This document shows, in pieces, positions 44,807-56,500 of a DNA stretch of 64,000 nt. The notes under the pieces were generated by a model that did not search any database, was not told the DNA's origin, and saw nothing but the letters and a program-made list of their open reading frames with translations. A program made the translations under genes and the position numbers. Within the stretch, counting starts at the first letter, position 1, and each line of letters starts with the position of its first letter. Source of the DNA: CAXBES01 sp963974915 (GTDB lineage Bacteria > Bacteroidota > Bacteroidia > Flavobacteriales > Flavobacteriaceae); assembly GCA_963974915.1 (NCBI GenBank), contig CAXBES010000012.1:1-64000 (forward strand). Direction: 5' to 3'.

Positions 44807-46026
44807 CCCGGACTTGTAATGGTTTCAGTTACCTGCTCCATTGAAAGGTCTGCCACGCTAAACGCAATTGCAAAGGAAATAATTGAGATAATTGTTCCAA
44901 GTACGAAAATCGTATAAGTCATTCTTAGAATCCGATATTTTCTATCGAGAACTTTTCCCAAAAAATATAAATCTTTGGTTAACGAAGAATAGATATACTC
45001 TCTGTCTTTAAGTAACTCTTGTATGGCCCATTGATATTGGGAAAGTTCCATTTTATGAAAGTTTCCGAAGAAAGTAAGATTAACACTCTTGTTTTCAACA
45101 TCTTCTTTAGTAAATTCTCCACGCGTAACATTAGGCCGGGTAGCAATTACCGCTAAAACCATAGTCACGGCACTTGAAATAACAAAAACCGCTGTGGGCC
45201 ATATTAAATAGGGATTCGAATCGAATTTAGAGAATAGATTACCAATAATAACCGAAATGATAATTGCATTAACAGATAAAAGAATATTTGCTTTTGTATC
45301 GGCTATATCACTTAACTTAATGTGATTTCTCAAGGCGGTGCGATAAAAGGTTTGAATCCCGCGATCCGGACTCGCGTCTTTATATTTCATCTTAAGTTGC
45401 GCCTTAAGATCTTCCCGTTTTAAGCGTTTCTTATCCTTCTTCTTAGACTTGATTAATTTTGCGAGATTTTCTTCCTTTTGTTTTTGCCAGTTTTTTAGGG
45501 CGTAATCGCTATAAAACTGATGTTTTTCAATAAGGACCTTAATATTTTCGTCACGCCATTCGCGTGGAGTGAAGTCCTCAATTTTTTGGGCTTTAAGTTC
45601 TTGTCTTAAAAACTCACTGGCTTCCTCAAAATAATCTTTACCAAAATGCGAAGCGTCTGCATCTCTCATCATTTCTTCGAGTTTACCCTCGGGAGTACCT
45701 TTAAATTTTGTAGCGAGAATACATTTTTCAACACCGTCTATTATTTCCTGATCCACATCTTGTTCGCCAAGAAATTTTTTAGCTATTTTAACACTCTCTT
45801 CTTCATGGCCTTCTCGAGTCTCAATATACCCCGTATCATGCAATAATGCTGATAGTTTGAGGATGGTAGCATCTTTAACATTAATTTGTGAATCTTCAAT
45901 AATTTCGTTTATACTTTTATAAACACGTTTAGAATGTGTGTAATTGTGATACACAAATGTGTTGGGAAGCCTTTCTTTAAAAAGGTTAAGTACAAAATCG
46001 TCTGTTGCTTTAATTATATCGCTCAT
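44803..46026 (-). CDS. HD-domain protein with Pycsar-effector (PycTM) transmembrane region
   Basis: The 407-residue protein has an N-terminal HD phosphohydrolase domain (about 1-140) with His31, HD (63-64), His74, and the downstream DADASHFG, all metal ligands. The C-terminal half (about 215-400, from FYRTALRNHIKLSDIADTKANILLSVNAIIISVIIG) has the two-helix-hairpin plan of the PycTM/DUF5706 family, the membrane effector of Pycsar anti-phage systems. No PycC-type uridylate or cytidylate cyclase was found in the window. Such HD-PycTM proteins occur widely in Bacteroidota chromosomes and may not be defence genes. Confidence 0.85.
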   Translation of the reverse strand: MSDIIKATDDFVLNLFKERLPNTFVYHNYTHSKRVYKSINEIIEDSQINVKDATILKLSALLHDTGYIETREGHEEESVKIAKKFLGEQDVDQEIIDGVEKCILATKFKGTPEGKLEEMMRDADASHFGKDYFEEASEFLRQELKAQKIEDFTPREWRDENIKVLIEKHQFYSDYALKNWQKQKEENLAKLIKSKKKDKKRLKREDLKAQLKMKYKDASPDRGIQTFYRTALRNHIKLSDIADTKANILLSVNAIIISVIIGNLFSKFDSNPYLIWPTAVFVISSAVTMVLAVIATRPNVTRGEFTKEDVENKSVNLTFFGNFHKMELSQYQWAIQELLKDREYIYSSLTKDLYFLGKVLDRKYRILRMTYTIFVLGTIISIISFAIAFSVADLSMEQVTETITSPG

Positions 46027-46076
46027 ATTTCAAATTAAAGAACCAAATTACTAAAAATAAATTTCGAAAAATCTAT

Positions 46077-49000
46077 ATGAAGAAAATTAACATCATTATA
46101 ACTTTTGCTCTGGTTTTTACCCTCATTGGGTGTGCCACCTACGAACCTCAGTACGGCAATGAGCATACTCTTAATGAAATCCCCACCTCAAATAAAGAGA
46201 TAGATAACAGGTTTTTTCTAATTGGGGATGTTGGTTTTTCGGCTACCGGTAATTCAGATAATGTTCTCAAAGCTTTTAAAACGAAACTTGAAGAGAATAA
46301 TGATGAAAACAGTTATGCTATTTTTCTGGGAAACAGTTTCTTTCCGAAGGGAATGTCCTCGAAAGAGAATGCAGAAATGACGCTTACAAATCAGAACATA
46401 GAACAACAGCTAAATGCGCTGAAAGATTTTAAGGGAAATGTAGTTTTTCTTCCGGGTAATTTAGATTGGTATGGGAGTGTTGACGGATTAGAGCTGGAAG
46501 AAGACTTATTGAAAGATCGATATGATGGGAAGGATATTTTGCAACCCAACAACGGTTGTCCTATAGAGAGTATTGAAATTGGAAATGACATTCAATTAAT
46601 TATTGTTGATTCTCAATGGTATATTGAAAAATGGGATAACCACCCAAAGATGAATGATAAATGCGAAATCAAGACCCGCGAGAAACTGATAACCGAAATA
46701 GAAGGAGAACTCAAGAAGAACAAGAATAAAACTATTCTGTTTGCAATGCACCACCCTTTAATAACATATGGTCCTTATGGGGGTCAATACCCGGCAATTC
46801 ATCAAAACATAATTGGTTCCTTCTATCCGCAGATCTTAATTCAGGGAGCAATAACGCCACAGGATCGTTACAACGAAAGATATCATGAACTTATGACAAG
46901 ATTGAATGTTTTGGCAAAAGATCATGACCGATTGGTGTTTATTTCCGGACACGACAGGTCGCTTCAGTATAACGAAGATAAAAATACCAAACAGATCATT
47001 TCAGGGGCGGGTGGACGACCCACCGCAGTAAAATTAGGTCAGTTTGGAGAGTTTGGATATGGGGGTCACGGATTTGCGGTTCTGGATGTATACAAAGACG
47101 GGAGTTCAGGTGTAAAGTTTTATCAAGCCGAAGAAGATGGAACAGCTAAGGAGCTTTTTCAGAAAGAAGTGATCGCACCCGAAGTAGAATACGATACTTC
47201 AGGTTTGTCGGATACGTTTCCTGAAACCATAAAGGCTTCGGTTTATGAAGAAGATAGAATTGAGAAAACAGGATTTTATAAAACAGTTTGGGGAGATCAT
47301 TACCGCGAAATATATGGCACCAAGGTAACGGCCAAAATTGCTATGCTCGATACTCTGTACGGTGGCTTGAAAGTTGCTCGTGCCGGTGGGGGGCATCAAA
47401 CACGTTCGTTGAGACTTATTGATAAGGACGGAAAAGACTACAATATGCGAGCTTTAAAAAAGAGTGCGGTACAGTATCTACAAACTGTAATATTTAACGA
47501 CAAAGAAATAGAAGACGGCTTTAGAGAAACGATCCCTGAAGATCTCGTACTAGATTTTTATACGGCAGCACACCCATACGGCGCTTTTACTGTAGCAAAG
47601 TTAGCAGATGCAGCGAATGTTTTTCATACCAACCCTAAATTATACTACATTCCAAAACAAAAAGCTTTAGGGAAATTTAACGAAGATTATGGTGACGAGC
47701 TATATATGATCGTTGAAAGACCCGACGAGCCTTATGATGGAGCGATCTTTAACTATGCCGATGATATTGAAAGTACCGACGATCTCAGGGATAAAATTAG
47801 AAGTGATGAAGAGAATATCGTAGACGAAAAAACCTATATACGTGCAAGGATCTTCGATATGCTGCTGGGAGATTGGGATCGGCATACAGATCAGTGGCGA
47901 TGGGCAGAATTTAAAAATCAGGACGGTAAGGACGTTTTTGTGCCAATTCCAAGAGATCGCGACCAGGTATACGCTAATTTCGACGGAGGTTTACTGGACA
48001 TAGTGAGAAGTTTACTTAGTTCCTCCAGACAACTTCAGGTGTACGATAAAGACTTAAAACATACGAAGTGGTTTAACGCTGCCGGAATTAAGTTAGATCG
48101 GGCGTTAATTGAGAATAGCGGAAAAGATGAATGGGTTGCTCAAGCAAATTTTCTTAAAGAAAATGTGACGAATGAGGTGATTGAAGCCGCCTTCAATGAT
48201 CTACCGGTTGAAGCGAAAGATGCCACTGCGATGGACATTAAAGAAAAACTGAAAGGGAGAAGGGATAATATTGTTAGCATAGCCGAAGATTATTACAACT
48301 ATTTTTCAAAATTACAGGTTGTAACAGGAACCGATAAAGATGATCATTTCATTATCACAAGATTGCCAAATGGAGAAACAAATATAAAGGCATACCGAAT
48401 AAAAGATGGAGAAAAAGGGGAGCTTATGGTAGACAGATCTTATTTTAACAATGAAACTCGTGAACTTTGGGTATATGGTCTTGATGATGATGATATTTTT
48501 GAAGTGAAAGGCAATGGCGAAAAGCCGGTATTCATAAGGATAATTGGGGGACAGAATAATGATACTTATAAGATCGCGAACGGAAAGAAAATTAAAGTAT
48601 ACGATCATAAGAGTAAAAAGAACTCTATTGAAGAAAAAGGAGGAGCTGTATTCCGACTTACCGATAATTACGATTTTAACACCTACGATTTTTCAAAACA
48701 GATTAAGTCCACTAACCTTCTGCTTCCTACCTTAGGGTTTAATCCGGACGACGGCTTAAAGATCGGGGTTAGCAATGTTTATACCTTGAATGGTTTTCAA
48801 AATAATCCGTTTGCACAGCAACACCGTTTAGCGGCCGGGTATTATTTAGGAACTCAAAGTTTTGAGATCAGCTACGAAGGGGAATTTGCAAATATCTTTA
48901 GGGATTGGAATTTTCTTGCCGGAGCGCATTTTAAAAATCCGAATTACGCCGTTAACTTTTTTGGCTTCGGAAACGAAACAATTAATCCGGAAGAAGTGGA

Positions 49001-49757
49001 TTCCAACTTATTCGAACGTGAATACAACCAAGTGAGAATAGGAAGCTATGGAGCTAAAGTGGGCATTACAAAAGACTCACCCTACGGAAGTGTCTTTAGA
49101 TTCACAGCCCAATATGAAGCGATAAAAGTTGATGATACCGATGGAAGATATATTAGTGTTAATCCTGTCACACAACTAGACGAGTCTAAATCGTATCTTA
49201 CTGTTGAGGGAACATATAAATACGAAAGTTATGATAATAGGGTGAATCCAACACGAGGGATGGACTTTACGTTAACGGCGGGAGGTACTCAAAATATCGA
49301 CGATTCAGACCGGGTATTTGGATATATAAAACCTAAGGTGATCTTTTACAACGCAATTACTAAGAATAGAAAAGTTGTTCTAAAAACTACTACACAAGGA
49401 CAATTTAATATTGGAAACGATTTCGAATTTTATCAGGCCGCTAATGCCGGAGCGGAGACAGGATTACGCGGTTACCGTAACGAACGATTTACAGGTAAAA
49501 GTGCCGCAATTGGAAGCGCAGACCTACGATATAGTTTTAACAGATTCCGTACCGGTTTAACACCTATCCAAATAGGTGTTTTTGGTGGTTACGACATAGG
49601 TCGGGTGTGGTTGCCAAACGACACATCAGAGGTATGGCATTCGGATTTTGGTGGTGGTTTCTGGATAAATGCAGCCGATATTATCGGGGGAACGTTTAAT
49701 TTGTTTTCTTCGGAAGAAGGATTGCGATTCACTTTTGGTGTAGCCGTTTCAATGTAG
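46077..49757 (+). CDS. Tandem lipoprotein 1: degenerate phosphoesterase, kinase-like domain and Omp85-like barrel
   Basis: The 1226-residue lipoprotein (lipobox LIGC, Cys19) has three parts. Residues about 45-330 follow the calcineurin-like metallophosphoesterase plan, but GD51, GNS(85-87; expected GDN), GNLD(127-130; expected GNHD) and GHDR(290-293; expected GHxH) show that key metal ligands are lost. Residues about 425-700 contain GGGHQT (about 436), MRALKK (about 456-461), GDWDRH (598-603) and PRDRD then NFDG, resembling glycine loop, lysine, catalytic loop and metal loop of atypical kinases. The C-terminal ~350 residues form an Omp85-like barrel with LRGY (1130-1133). Cys160 and Cys195 are conserved. 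Likely outer membrane. First of three tandem genes. Confidence 0.85.
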   Translation: MKKINIIITFALVFTLIGCATYEPQYGNEHTLNEIPTSNKEIDNRFFLIGDVGFSATGNSDNVLKAFKTKLEENNDENSYAIFLGNSFFPKGMSSKENAEMTLTNQNIEQQLNALKDFKGNVVFLPGNLDWYGSVDGLELEEDLLKDRYDGKDILQPNNGCPIESIEIGNDIQLIIVDSQWYIEKWDNHPKMNDKCEIKTREKLITEIEGELKKNKNKTILFAMHHPLITYGPYGGQYPAIHQNIIGSFYPQILIQGAITPQDRYNERYHELMTRLNVLAKDHDRLVFISGHDRSLQYNEDKNTKQIISGAGGRPTAVKLGQFGEFGYGGHGFAVLDVYKDGSSGVKFYQAEEDGTAKELFQKEVIAPEVEYDTSGLSDTFPETIKASVYEEDRIEKTGFYKTVWGDHYREIYGTKVTAKIAMLDTLYGGLKVARAGGGHQTRSLRLIDKDGKDYNMRALKKSAVQYLQTVIFNDKEIEDGFRETIPEDLVLDFYTAAHPYGAFTVAKLADAANVFHTNPKLYYIPKQKALGKFNEDYGDELYMIVERPDEPYDGAIFNYADDIESTDDLRDKIRSDEENIVDEKTYIRARIFDMLLGDWDRHTDQWRWAEFKNQDGKDVFVPIPRDRDQVYANFDGGLLDIVRSLLSSSRQLQVYDKDLKHTKWFNAAGIKLDRALIENSGKDEWVAQANFLKENVTNEVIEAAFNDLPVEAKDATAMDIKEKLKGRRDNIVSIAEDYYNYFSKLQVVTGTDKDDHFIITRLPNGETNIKAYRIKDGEKGELMVDRSYFNNETRELWVYGLDDDDIFEVKGNGEKPVFIRIIGGQNNDTYKIANGKKIKVYDHKSKKNSIEEKGGAVFRLTDNYDFNTYDFSKQIKSTNLLLPTLGFNPDDGLKIGVSNVYTLNGFQNNPFAQQHRLAAGYYLGTQSFEISYEGEFANIFRDWNFLAGAHFKNPNYAVNFFGFGNETINPEEVDSNLFEREYNQVRIGSYGAKVGITKDSPYGSVFRFTAQYEAIKVDDTDGRYISVNPVTQLDESKSYLTVEGTYKYESYDNRVNPTRGMDFTLTAGGTQNIDDSDRVFGYIKPKVIFYNAITKNRKVVLKTTTQGQFNIGNDFEFYQAANAGAETGLRGYRNERFTGKSAAIGSADLRYSFNRFRTGLTPIQIGVFGGYDIGRVWLPNDTSEVWHSDFGGGFWINAADIIGGTFNLFSSEEGLRFTFGVAVSM

Positions 49758-49761
49758 TTCT

Positions 49762-52700
49762 ATGTTTCAAAGATGTATTTTATTTTTTCTTGGAATATTT
49801 ATCTTAGGCGCTTGTGCAGCCTACGAACCCCAGTATCGTGAATCTAACTCGGCAGAAGCGGTATTCCCTTCAGAAAAAACCATTGAAAAAACTTTTTATC
49901 TCGTTGGGGATGCCGGATTATCACCTATGGGCGGATTAAGCGACGGATTAACAGCACTTAAAAATTTAATAAGGTCAGAAGAAACTACCAACGATTATAC
50001 TATCTATCTAGGCGATAATATTTATCCGGATGGTATGCCCGAAAAAGGTGAACCCGATAGAAGAGCAGCCGAAAATGCCATCGATGCACAAATAAATGCT
50101 CTAAAGGACTTTGAGGGGGAAATAGTTTTTATCCCGGGAAATCACGATTGGTATAATAACGGACTCCAGGGTCTGAATCGTGAGGCAAAATACCTCAAGG
50201 AAATTACGGGAAAAGATCTCATGAAACCTTCCAGAGGCTGTCCTATTGAAAGTATAACAGTTTCCGAAAATGTGCAACTCCTAATTATCGATACCCAATG
50301 GTATCTCGAAGATTGGAATACCGACCCTTCGATTAATGCAAATTGTGAGATAAAATCCCGAGAGAAATTCTTTATTGAAATTGAGACCGAACTTGAAAAA
50401 CATCAAAATAAGACGATACTTTTTGCAATGCATCACCCCATGTTCTCCTATGGGACGCACGGCGGAAATTACGCCTTAAAAAAGCATCTGTATCCGTTGC
50501 AAAAAAAAATACCAATGCCCGGATTAGCGTCTCTGGTAGCTCAAATACGTTCTCAAGGCGGTGTCTCTGTACAGGATAGATACAATGAGCTCTACAACGA
50601 ATTGATGAAAAAACTTGCTGTTATTACAAAAAAAAGTGACAGGTTGGTATTCGCATCAGGGCATGAACATACAATGCACCATATTGAAAATGATGGTTTA
50701 ATTCAGATACAAACCGGTAACGGTGCTAAATCCAGTTTCGCAAGTTTGGGTCGGTTTGGAGAGTTTAGTTACGGCGGACAAGGATTTGCGGTAATGGACG
50801 TATTTACCGATGGTTCTTCCTGGGTGCGCTATTATGGCGTGGGCGATGATTATGCGCCTTTGCTTTTATTTCAGAAGGAAATGATACCTCCCACTAAAAA
50901 TTATGATCTAAGTACCATACCAAATATTCCTGTTTCAATTAAAACTAAAGAGACAGCGATTTATAAACAAGATACCATTAACGAAGCATTATTCTTTAAA
51001 ACCGTTTGGGGAAAGAAGTACAAAGATGTGTATGCAACCAATGTAGAAGCAAACATAGGTATGCTGGATTCTATCTTCGGTGGGGTTTCTGTAGTGGGTA
51101 AAAGTGGTGATTTAAATTATAAAGCCTTAAGATTACGGGATCGTGACGGTAATGAGTACACAATGCGTGCTCTTAAAAAAAATGCTCTGGATCTGGTTAC
51201 AAAAATTCCCGTAACGACAGAACCACAAAATGACGAAGTGGATGTAACCGAAGAAACCGATGAAAAACTCAAATTTCAAGACAATTTTGACAGTAATTTC
51301 TATACGGCTTCTCATCCATATGCCGTCATGACCATCCCAATAATGGCAGATGCGATCAATATTTTTAATACAGAACCAAAACTATTTTATATCCCAAAAC
51401 AACCCGAATTAGGTAACTACAACGATGAATTTGGAGATGCCCTTTATTACGTTTCCATTGAACCTAACAAAACCAGTGAAGGGCTGGAAACCTTCGAATA
51501 TCCCGACGATGTTGAAACTACAGATGATATTTTAATAAAACTGCGAACCAGAGGTGATATTGCTATCGACGAAGAAAACTATATTAAGTCACGTTTGTTC
51601 GATATGCTTATTGGAGATTGGGATAGAGAAAGTGACCATTGGCGTTGGGCAGAATATTACAATCGGGATAGTTTGAATGTTTTTGTGCCTATTCCTAGAA
51701 ACAGAAACGAAGCCTTTTCAAGCTTTGAAGGAAGTTTATTGGGAGTTGCTAAGACTATCTTCGGAAGCAACCGTGAGCGCCGGGTATATTCGGATAATAT
51801 TCAGGATGTCCGGTATTTCAATAAGGAAGGCATCATTCTAGACCGGGCTATTCTGAAGCGCTCCGGAAGATCACAATGGAAGTTCCTCGCTGAAGAAATT
51901 CAGAAGAAAATAACAGATAGTGTGATCAATAATGCCTTTAGCGTTGTTCCCCGAGAGGTTCAGGACGAAACCCTTCAGGAAATAAAAGAAACACTTAAAG
52001 CCCGACGCGAAAATCTGGTCGAGATCGCAGAACGATATTATACCTATTTAGCCACGCTACAAACCATAGAAGGAAGTAATTTTAATGACTATTTTGAAAT
52101 TACCAGATTGAGTGACGGACTCACCAACGTAAAAGTTTACCCAAATTATAAAGGGGAAGAGCGGGAAGCTACAATCGATAGGACTTTTAAGCATGACGAT
52201 ACCAACGAAATATGGATTTATGGTCTGGACGGTCAGGATACCTTCGAAATTAAAGGCGACGATAACGATCTAATCTTTGTCCGTATGATAGGGGGGCAGG
52301 GAATCGATAAATATCGATTGATAAATGGAGAAAATTCGAAGGTTTACGACCATGAAAGCAATGAAAATTCCGTAGAAATAAAAAACGCAGGTAGCGTTCG
52401 ATTTACCGATGTTTACGATCTCAATGTTTACGATTACAGAAAACAAATTAGCAGATCTAATGCGGTTATCACTAAAGGAGGATATAATCCCGATGATGGT
52501 ATTTTAACCGGTGCCGAATATATTTATCAAGTAAACAGTTACCAAAGAAATCCTTTTTCACAACAGCATTCTGCCGAGGCGAACTATTATTTTGATACTT
52601 CCAGTTTTGATTTTTCATACAACGGAGAGTTTGCGAATATTCAAAATGATAGGAACCTAAGCTTTAGTGCGTATTTTACGAGTCCGAATTATACTGTCAA

Positions 52701-53490
52701 TTATTTTGGCTATGGAAACGAAACTGCGAATCTCGATGAGACTCTTGGTATTGATCATAATAGAGTAGAGCTTCAAACGGTTTCGGGTACTATAGGAATG
52801 TTGCGAAATTCTAATTTTGGTAGCTTCTTTAAAATTCAGTTGGAATTTGAAGGCATTACCTTGCGATCACCGGTTAATGCTAATTTTAACCCTGTGGCTA
52901 ATGTTAACATAGACGACACTTCATTTTTTGGAACTCTGGAAGCAATTTACCGCTACCGAAGTTACGACGAGCCTCTAAATCCGGCAAAAGGAATGATGTT
53001 CGATCTAAAACTAGGTGTGACAGATAATTTACAACAAACCGATAGATTGTTTGGGCATTTAAGAACACGATTAGGCTTTTACAATGCATTGACCAAGAAT
53101 AATAAATTCGTGCTGAAAACAAACATTCAGGCAGCCTTCAACTTTAATAATAAATTTGAGTTTTATCAAGGTGTAAAACTAGGAGCAAATACCGGATTAC
53201 GCGGTTTTAGAGAAGAGCGCTTTACAGGTAAATCCTCACTAGTGGGAAGCGCAGATGTTCGATACAGCTTCGACAGGTTTAAAATTGAACTTATACCTAT
53301 TCAAGTGGGGCTTTACGTAGGAGCCGACCTGGGTAAATTATGGGTTCCTTCTCAAGTTTCAGATAAATGGCATAACTCTTATGGTGGCGGACTCTGGATT
53401 AACAGTATTGGCGGTTTTAATACCTCGTTTAGTGCATTTAACAGTGTGGAAGGAACACGATATAGCTTTGGTCTGGGCCTTAGTTTCTAA
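49762..53490 (+). CDS. Tandem lipoprotein 2: intact metallophosphoesterase, altered kinase-like domain, Omp85-like barrel
   Basis: The 1242-residue lipoprotein (lipobox LGAC, Cys18) starts 4 bp after gene 1. Its metallophosphoesterase motifs are complete: GD (49-50), GDN (84-86), GNHD (126-129), HH (224-225) and GHEH (300-303), so this copy alone can be catalytic. In the middle domain, the motifs that are intact in genes 1 and 3 are altered: the GGGHQT loop reads VGKSGD, GDWDRH reads GDWDRE (618-623), PRDRD reads PRNRN and NFDG reads SFEG. The barrel (LRGF at 1146-1149) is kept. Likely outer-membrane and acting on a phosphorylated surface substrate. Confidence 0.88.
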   Translation: MFQRCILFFLGIFILGACAAYEPQYRESNSAEAVFPSEKTIEKTFYLVGDAGLSPMGGLSDGLTALKNLIRSEETTNDYTIYLGDNIYPDGMPEKGEPDRRAAENAIDAQINALKDFEGEIVFIPGNHDWYNNGLQGLNREAKYLKEITGKDLMKPSRGCPIESITVSENVQLLIIDTQWYLEDWNTDPSINANCEIKSREKFFIEIETELEKHQNKTILFAMHHPMFSYGTHGGNYALKKHLYPLQKKIPMPGLASLVAQIRSQGGVSVQDRYNELYNELMKKLAVITKKSDRLVFASGHEHTMHHIENDGLIQIQTGNGAKSSFASLGRFGEFSYGGQGFAVMDVFTDGSSWVRYYGVGDDYAPLLLFQKEMIPPTKNYDLSTIPNIPVSIKTKETAIYKQDTINEALFFKTVWGKKYKDVYATNVEANIGMLDSIFGGVSVVGKSGDLNYKALRLRDRDGNEYTMRALKKNALDLVTKIPVTTEPQNDEVDVTEETDEKLKFQDNFDSNFYTASHPYAVMTIPIMADAINIFNTEPKLFYIPKQPELGNYNDEFGDALYYVSIEPNKTSEGLETFEYPDDVETTDDILIKLRTRGDIAIDEENYIKSRLFDMLIGDWDRESDHWRWAEYYNRDSLNVFVPIPRNRNEAFSSFEGSLLGVAKTIFGSNRERRVYSDNIQDVRYFNKEGIILDRAILKRSGRSQWKFLAEEIQKKITDSVINNAFSVVPREVQDETLQEIKETLKARRENLVEIAERYYTYLATLQTIEGSNFNDYFEITRLSDGLTNVKVYPNYKGEEREATIDRTFKHDDTNEIWIYGLDGQDTFEIKGDDNDLIFVRMIGGQGIDKYRLINGENSKVYDHESNENSVEIKNAGSVRFTDVYDLNVYDYRKQISRSNAVITKGGYNPDDGILTGAEYIYQVNSYQRNPFSQQHSAEANYYFDTSSFDFSYNGEFANIQNDRNLSFSAYFTSPNYTVNYFGYGNETANLDETLGIDHNRVELQTVSGTIGMLRNSNFGSFFKIQLEFEGITLRSPVNANFNPVANVNIDDTSFFGTLEAIYRYRSYDEPLNPAKGMMFDLKLGVTDNLQQTDRLFGHLRTRLGFYNALTKNNKFVLKTNIQAAFNFNNKFEFYQGVKLGANTGLRGFREERFTGKSSLVGSADVRYSFDRFKIELIPIQVGLYVGADLGKLWVPSQVSDKWHNSYGGGLWINSIGGFNTSFSAFNSVEGTRYSFGLGLSF

Positions 53491-53516
53491 CAAACTCATA
53501 TTAATTTATAATTATT

Positions 53517-56500
53517 TTGAACTATAAAATCACATTTTATTGTCTTTTCTTCGGAATGATCCTAGCTTCCTGTGCTAGTTCAGGTTTATTAGTTAGAGAT
53601 AACGAGTCTATAGCAGATATTCCTTCTGAAAATGCTTCGGAAACATTCTACGTTTTAGGAAATGCATCAACAACCGAAAGTGAATCTGTGCTTGATGCGA
53701 TAAAAAAAGAAATCCTAAGAAGTACTTCAGAAGAAAACAATATTCTCTTTGTGGGCGATAATACCAATGAAAAAAAAGAACAGAAAGTGATAAGTGATCT
53801 CGATAGGCAATTGAACTTAATTAAGGAGACTAAAGCAACCCCTTTTTTCGTTCCCGGGAATTACGACTGGGCTTTTAACGGAGTTGACGGACTAGAAGTT
53901 ATTGAGGATCATCTTGAAAATGAACTTGGTAAAGAAGATATTCTAACTCCTAATAACGGATGTCCCATTGAGAGTATTGATTTTTCAGAAGATATTCAGT
54001 TGATTACAATTGATAGTCAGTGGTATATAGAAGACTGGGACAAAAACCCTAAAATGAATGATAAGTGTGATATTAAGACCCGCGAGAAATTCCTTTTAGA
54101 ACTAGAAGGCGAATTAAAGAAGAGCGCTAATAAGCTAGTAATCCTCGCTATTCATCATCCACTATACACTAACGGACTTCATGGTGGTAAGTTCTCGAGT
54201 AGGGATCATGTTTTTCCTTTGAATGGTAATATTCCGCTTCCCGGAATAGCAACATTGATCACACAGATAAGAGCTCAAGGAGCTCCTTCCATTCAGGACA
54301 GAAATAATTTTAAATACAAAGAACTGGTCGGGAAACTAGAGATGCATCTCAACGTAAACGACCAGAGAATCTTGGTTGTTTCGGGGCATGAAGAAAACTT
54401 ACAATATATTGAACAGGAAAATATTAAACAGTTGATCTCGGGAGCTGCAGAAAACGGAAAACCCGTGAGTTTAGGAAATAACGGACTGTTTTCATTTGGC
54501 GGTAAGGGCTTTAGTAAGGTAGAAGTGTTTAAAGATGGAAGAGTATATGCTTTTTTTTACAGTGTAAATGAAGAGGGGATTGCGAGCAGAATCTTTCAGA
54601 AGAAAATATTCGAGGCCAAAAAGATCTACGATCTGTCACATTTGGAGAAGAAATTTCCTAAAACCGTTAGTGCTTCGGTATATGAACTTGAAGAAGTTGA
54701 AAAATCTGATTTCTTTAGATCGATCTGGGGAAACCATTACAGGCATGTCTATGGAACAAAGGTAAACGCAGAGGTCGCAATTTTAGACACTTTATACGGT
54801 GGATTGGAAGTTATTAGACCCGGAGGAGGGCATCAAACACGCTCATTGCGCTTACATGACAAGGAAGGTAAAGAGTACAATATGCGTGCTCTACGTAAAA
54901 GCGCAGTTCAATTTTTAGAAACTACGACGTTTAAAGGTGTTGATGGGGAGAAGTATTTTTCAAATACAGTGACCGAAGAACTCATTTCAGATTTCTATAC
55001 AGCAGCTCATCCGTATGCCGCCTTTGCCATCCCTAAATTAGCTAAAGCAGCAAAAGTATATTACACCAATCCGAAATTATATTACGTACCCAAACAAGAG
55101 GCACTTGGAAAGTACAGTGAAAGTTATGGAGATCAATTATATATGATCGTAGAAAAACCTTCCGACGAATACACCAACAAGAAGAGTTTTGGATATCCCG
55201 ATGATGTCGAAAGTACAGATGACCTTCTTTCTAAACTACGAGAAGATGAAGATTATACTTTAGATGAGGCCGCTTACATTAGAGCAAGAATATTCGATAT
55301 GCTTATAGGAGACTGGGACAGACATAGTGATCAATGGCGCTGGGCAGAATTTGAAGATGATGATGGAAATAAGAAATTTGTACCAATTCCGAGAGATAGA
55401 GATCAGGTTTTTGCGAATTTCGATGGCTCATTTCTCAACACCTTAAGTAGTATTATGGGGAGTATAAATCAGTTTGGTGTGTATGGCGCAGATATAAAGG
55501 ATGTAAAATGGTTTAATGAAGCGGGTTCAAAATTAGACAGAGCCTTAATAAAAAGAAGTGGGAAAGATGTGTGGATCCAGCAGGCGCGTTTTTTACAGGA
55601 TGCTATTGATGAGAAAATACTAAACAGTGCTTTCGCCTCTCTTCCGGAAGAGGTTCAGGATAGTACACTTCAAGAGATAAAAACACATTTTATTGCCAGA
55701 AAATCGAATTTGGTCAATATCGTTGAGCGTTATTACAAGGAATTTGTGAAATTTCAGATGCTAACGGGAACCGATAAGGATGATCACTTCGATATTACCA
55801 GGTTTCCTGATGGTCGTACACAAATAATAGCTTATAGAATAAAGGATGGCGAAAAGGAAGAAGTTCTTTTTGACAGAATCTTTACCAGCGATGAGACCGA
55901 AGAAATTTGGCTCTACGGCTTAGATGATAAAGATGTTTTTGAAGTTAATGGTCATCCGAAAAAATCGATACTTATCCGAATTATTGGCGGACAGGATGAA
56001 GATACGTTTAATATTTCAGTGGGTAAAGGGATCAAGATTTACGACAGACGAACAGGAGATAATAAAGTGTTAAAAAAAGGTGGTGCGCATTTTAGGTTTA
56101 CTAATTTCTACGAAGCGAATCTTTACGACTATAAAAAGAAGGGTAAAAAAAGTGGTGGGATTTCGCTTTCAGTTTTGGGAAACCCGGATAGTGGAACGAT
56201 CTTAAGAGGACGCTATAGCAAGTTGGTAAATAAGTTTATTGAGAACCCGTACGGTACTAAAACCGCCCTTAGTGTAGATTATCATTTCTTAACACAAGGG
56301 TTGGATATTAGACTTAATAAGGGATATGCGGCTGTGATCACTGATTTTAATCTAATAGCCGATGCGAGATATACATCGCGAAATTATACTGAAAATTTCT
56401 TTGGCTTCGGAAATGAAACATCTAATCCTGATGAGTTTCTATCTCTGGACTACAATCGAGTGAATTTGGCGATTACTAATGCCGGAATCGGGTTAGAAAG

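Noticed and set aside
42434..46026. A complete Pycsar anti-phage operon
   Set aside because: Only the PycTM-type effector is visible; no cyclase is present in the window and the neighbour is a GAF protein on the other strand.
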